From positions 385,264 through 449,263 of the forward strand of contig CAZMTK010000001.1 in NCBI GenBank assembly GCA_964569245.1: a DNA stretch of 64,000 bases, written 5' to 3'. The notes under the pieces are model-generated. The model saw only the letters and a program-made list of their open reading frames with translations. It searched no databases and was not told the origin of the DNA. The translations under genes and the position numbers were made by a program. Shown here one piece after another: positions 63,578 through 64,000 of the stretch (positions are counted from its first letter, which is position 1; every line of letters begins with the position of its first letter). This DNA is from JAAYTY01 sp964569245 (lineage in GTDB: Bacteria; Fermentibacterota; Fermentibacteria; Fermentibacterales; Fermentibacteraceae).

Positions 63578-63871
63578 TCAGTTTCGCTCGTTGACGGCCT
63601 GGGAGATGTTTCTCAGGCGGTAGGATCTTCCGTCGATGCTCACGACGTGGCAGTGGTGCAGCAGGCGGTCGAGAAGTGCGGTAGCCAGGACTTCGTCGCC
63701 TGCGAGCATGTCGGGCCATTCCCTGATGCTCTTGTTCGAGGTGATGATGGTGCTGGCCCGCTCGTAGCGATAGCTGACGACCTGGAAGAGCAGGTGTGCG
63801 TCCCTCCGGTCCATGGCCTGGAAGCCCAGCTCGTCGATGATCAGCTCCGGCGTGCATTGCTTCTGTGCCAC
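63578..63871 (-). pseudogene. istB: Truncated IstB-like ATPase of an IS21-family element
   Basis: 97 residues matching only the C-terminal part of IstB: LIIDELGFQAMDRRDAHLLF (Walker B region), RYERASTIITSNKSIREWPD and TALLDRLLHHCHVVSIDGRS. The N-terminal ATP-binding Walker A half and the istA transposase are absent here. The sequence before the GTG at 63871 is not IstB-like, so the gene is truncated. With the terminal repeats at 63497 it marks one end of a decayed element. Confidence 0.8.
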
Positions 63872-63950
63872 CTTCCACCCCCTCCACTCAGGTCAACACT
63901 AACATTACGCCCGGACCTGTTTTCGGTGAGGCAGGTCACGCGGGAAGCGA

Positions 63951-63984
63951 AAAAGGTCGCCGGACTCTCATCCGACGACCTTTT
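63951..63984. terminator. Terminator-like hairpin near the right edge
   Basis: AAAAGGTCG/CGACCTTTT arms plus inner CGG/CCG with an 8-nt loop. A/T runs at both sides could end transcription in either direction. Confidence 0.55.
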
Positions 63985-64000
63985 CCGAATCTGGTACCCC

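Noticed and set aside
1..64000. tRNA or rRNA genes, including tRNA-Sec.
   Set aside because: No cloverleaf or rRNA-like sequence was recognised in the intergenic regions read; a dedicated tRNA search would be firmer.

Overview
GC-rich bacterial DNA, densely coding, with GTG and TTG starts used freely and many ATGA/GTGA/TTGA stop-start overlaps. Several large secreted proteins end in the short Ig-like sorting tail typical of type IX secretion (T9SS), and lipoproteins and FG-GAP/VCBS repeat proteins are common. This suggests a member of the FCB superphylum, perhaps an uncultured lineage of the Fermentibacterota/Eisenbacteria kind. That placement is inference: the window has no rRNA, tRNA or ribosomal protein gene.

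Layout. 0-6.6 kb (mostly minus): lamin-tail T9SS protein, SIMPL lipoprotein, SDR-type threonine dehydrogenase, HEAT-like/cyclophilin fusion, DUF2007 protein. 6.7-10.1 kb: TPP riboswitch and thiC, then GH114-like lipoprotein and a frameshifted radical SAM/SPASM gene on the other strand. 10.3-20.4 kb: DMT and MFS transporters, GAF/HD-GYP phosphodiesterase, CHASE2 adenylate/guanylate cyclase, SH3 protein, M48 protease, glutaminyl cyclase, VOC protein, alpha/beta hydrolase. 20.4-26.6 kb: a tightly overlapped operon of a GGDEF-ATPase-TPR giant, galK and a UDP-sugar pyrophosphorylase-like gene (galactose to UDP-sugar without GalT). 26.7-31.3 kb: rhamnose operon (GH106 rhamnosidase, rhamnulokinase, rhamnose isomerase). 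31.5-37.3 kb: envelope and secreted proteins. 37.5-42.8 kb: RRM protein with a strong promoter and structured leader, M29-type aminopeptidase, rubrerythrin and small odd proteins. 42.8-46.3 kb: operon of two paralogous membrane zinc-ribbon proteins, a radical SAM/SPASM enzyme, an RluA-type pseudouridine synthase and a PAS protein. 46.6-63.4 kb: Fe-S aldo/keto reductase, SGNH-like membrane pair, AIPR defence gene, GT39-like membrane protein, and three paralogous FG-GAP/T9SS proteins. The right end holds an IS21-family remnant.

Main discovery. Four genes appear to be interrupted by in-frame TGA codons, each followed at 19-21 nt by a hairpin that fits the bacterial SECIS pattern. Two (31530-32153 and 36733-37344) are paralogous secreted proteins with TGA at the same place after a Pro-aromatic-Cys-Gly motif. 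One (38147-38446) is a 99-residue protein with a perfect 8-bp stem. One (41290-41613) is a Met/Cys-rich protein divergent from rubrerythrin. TGA is also the ordinary stop of many genes here, so context-dependent selenocysteine insertion fits better than a changed code. No selA, selB, selC or selD gene is in the window, so the proposal is untested.
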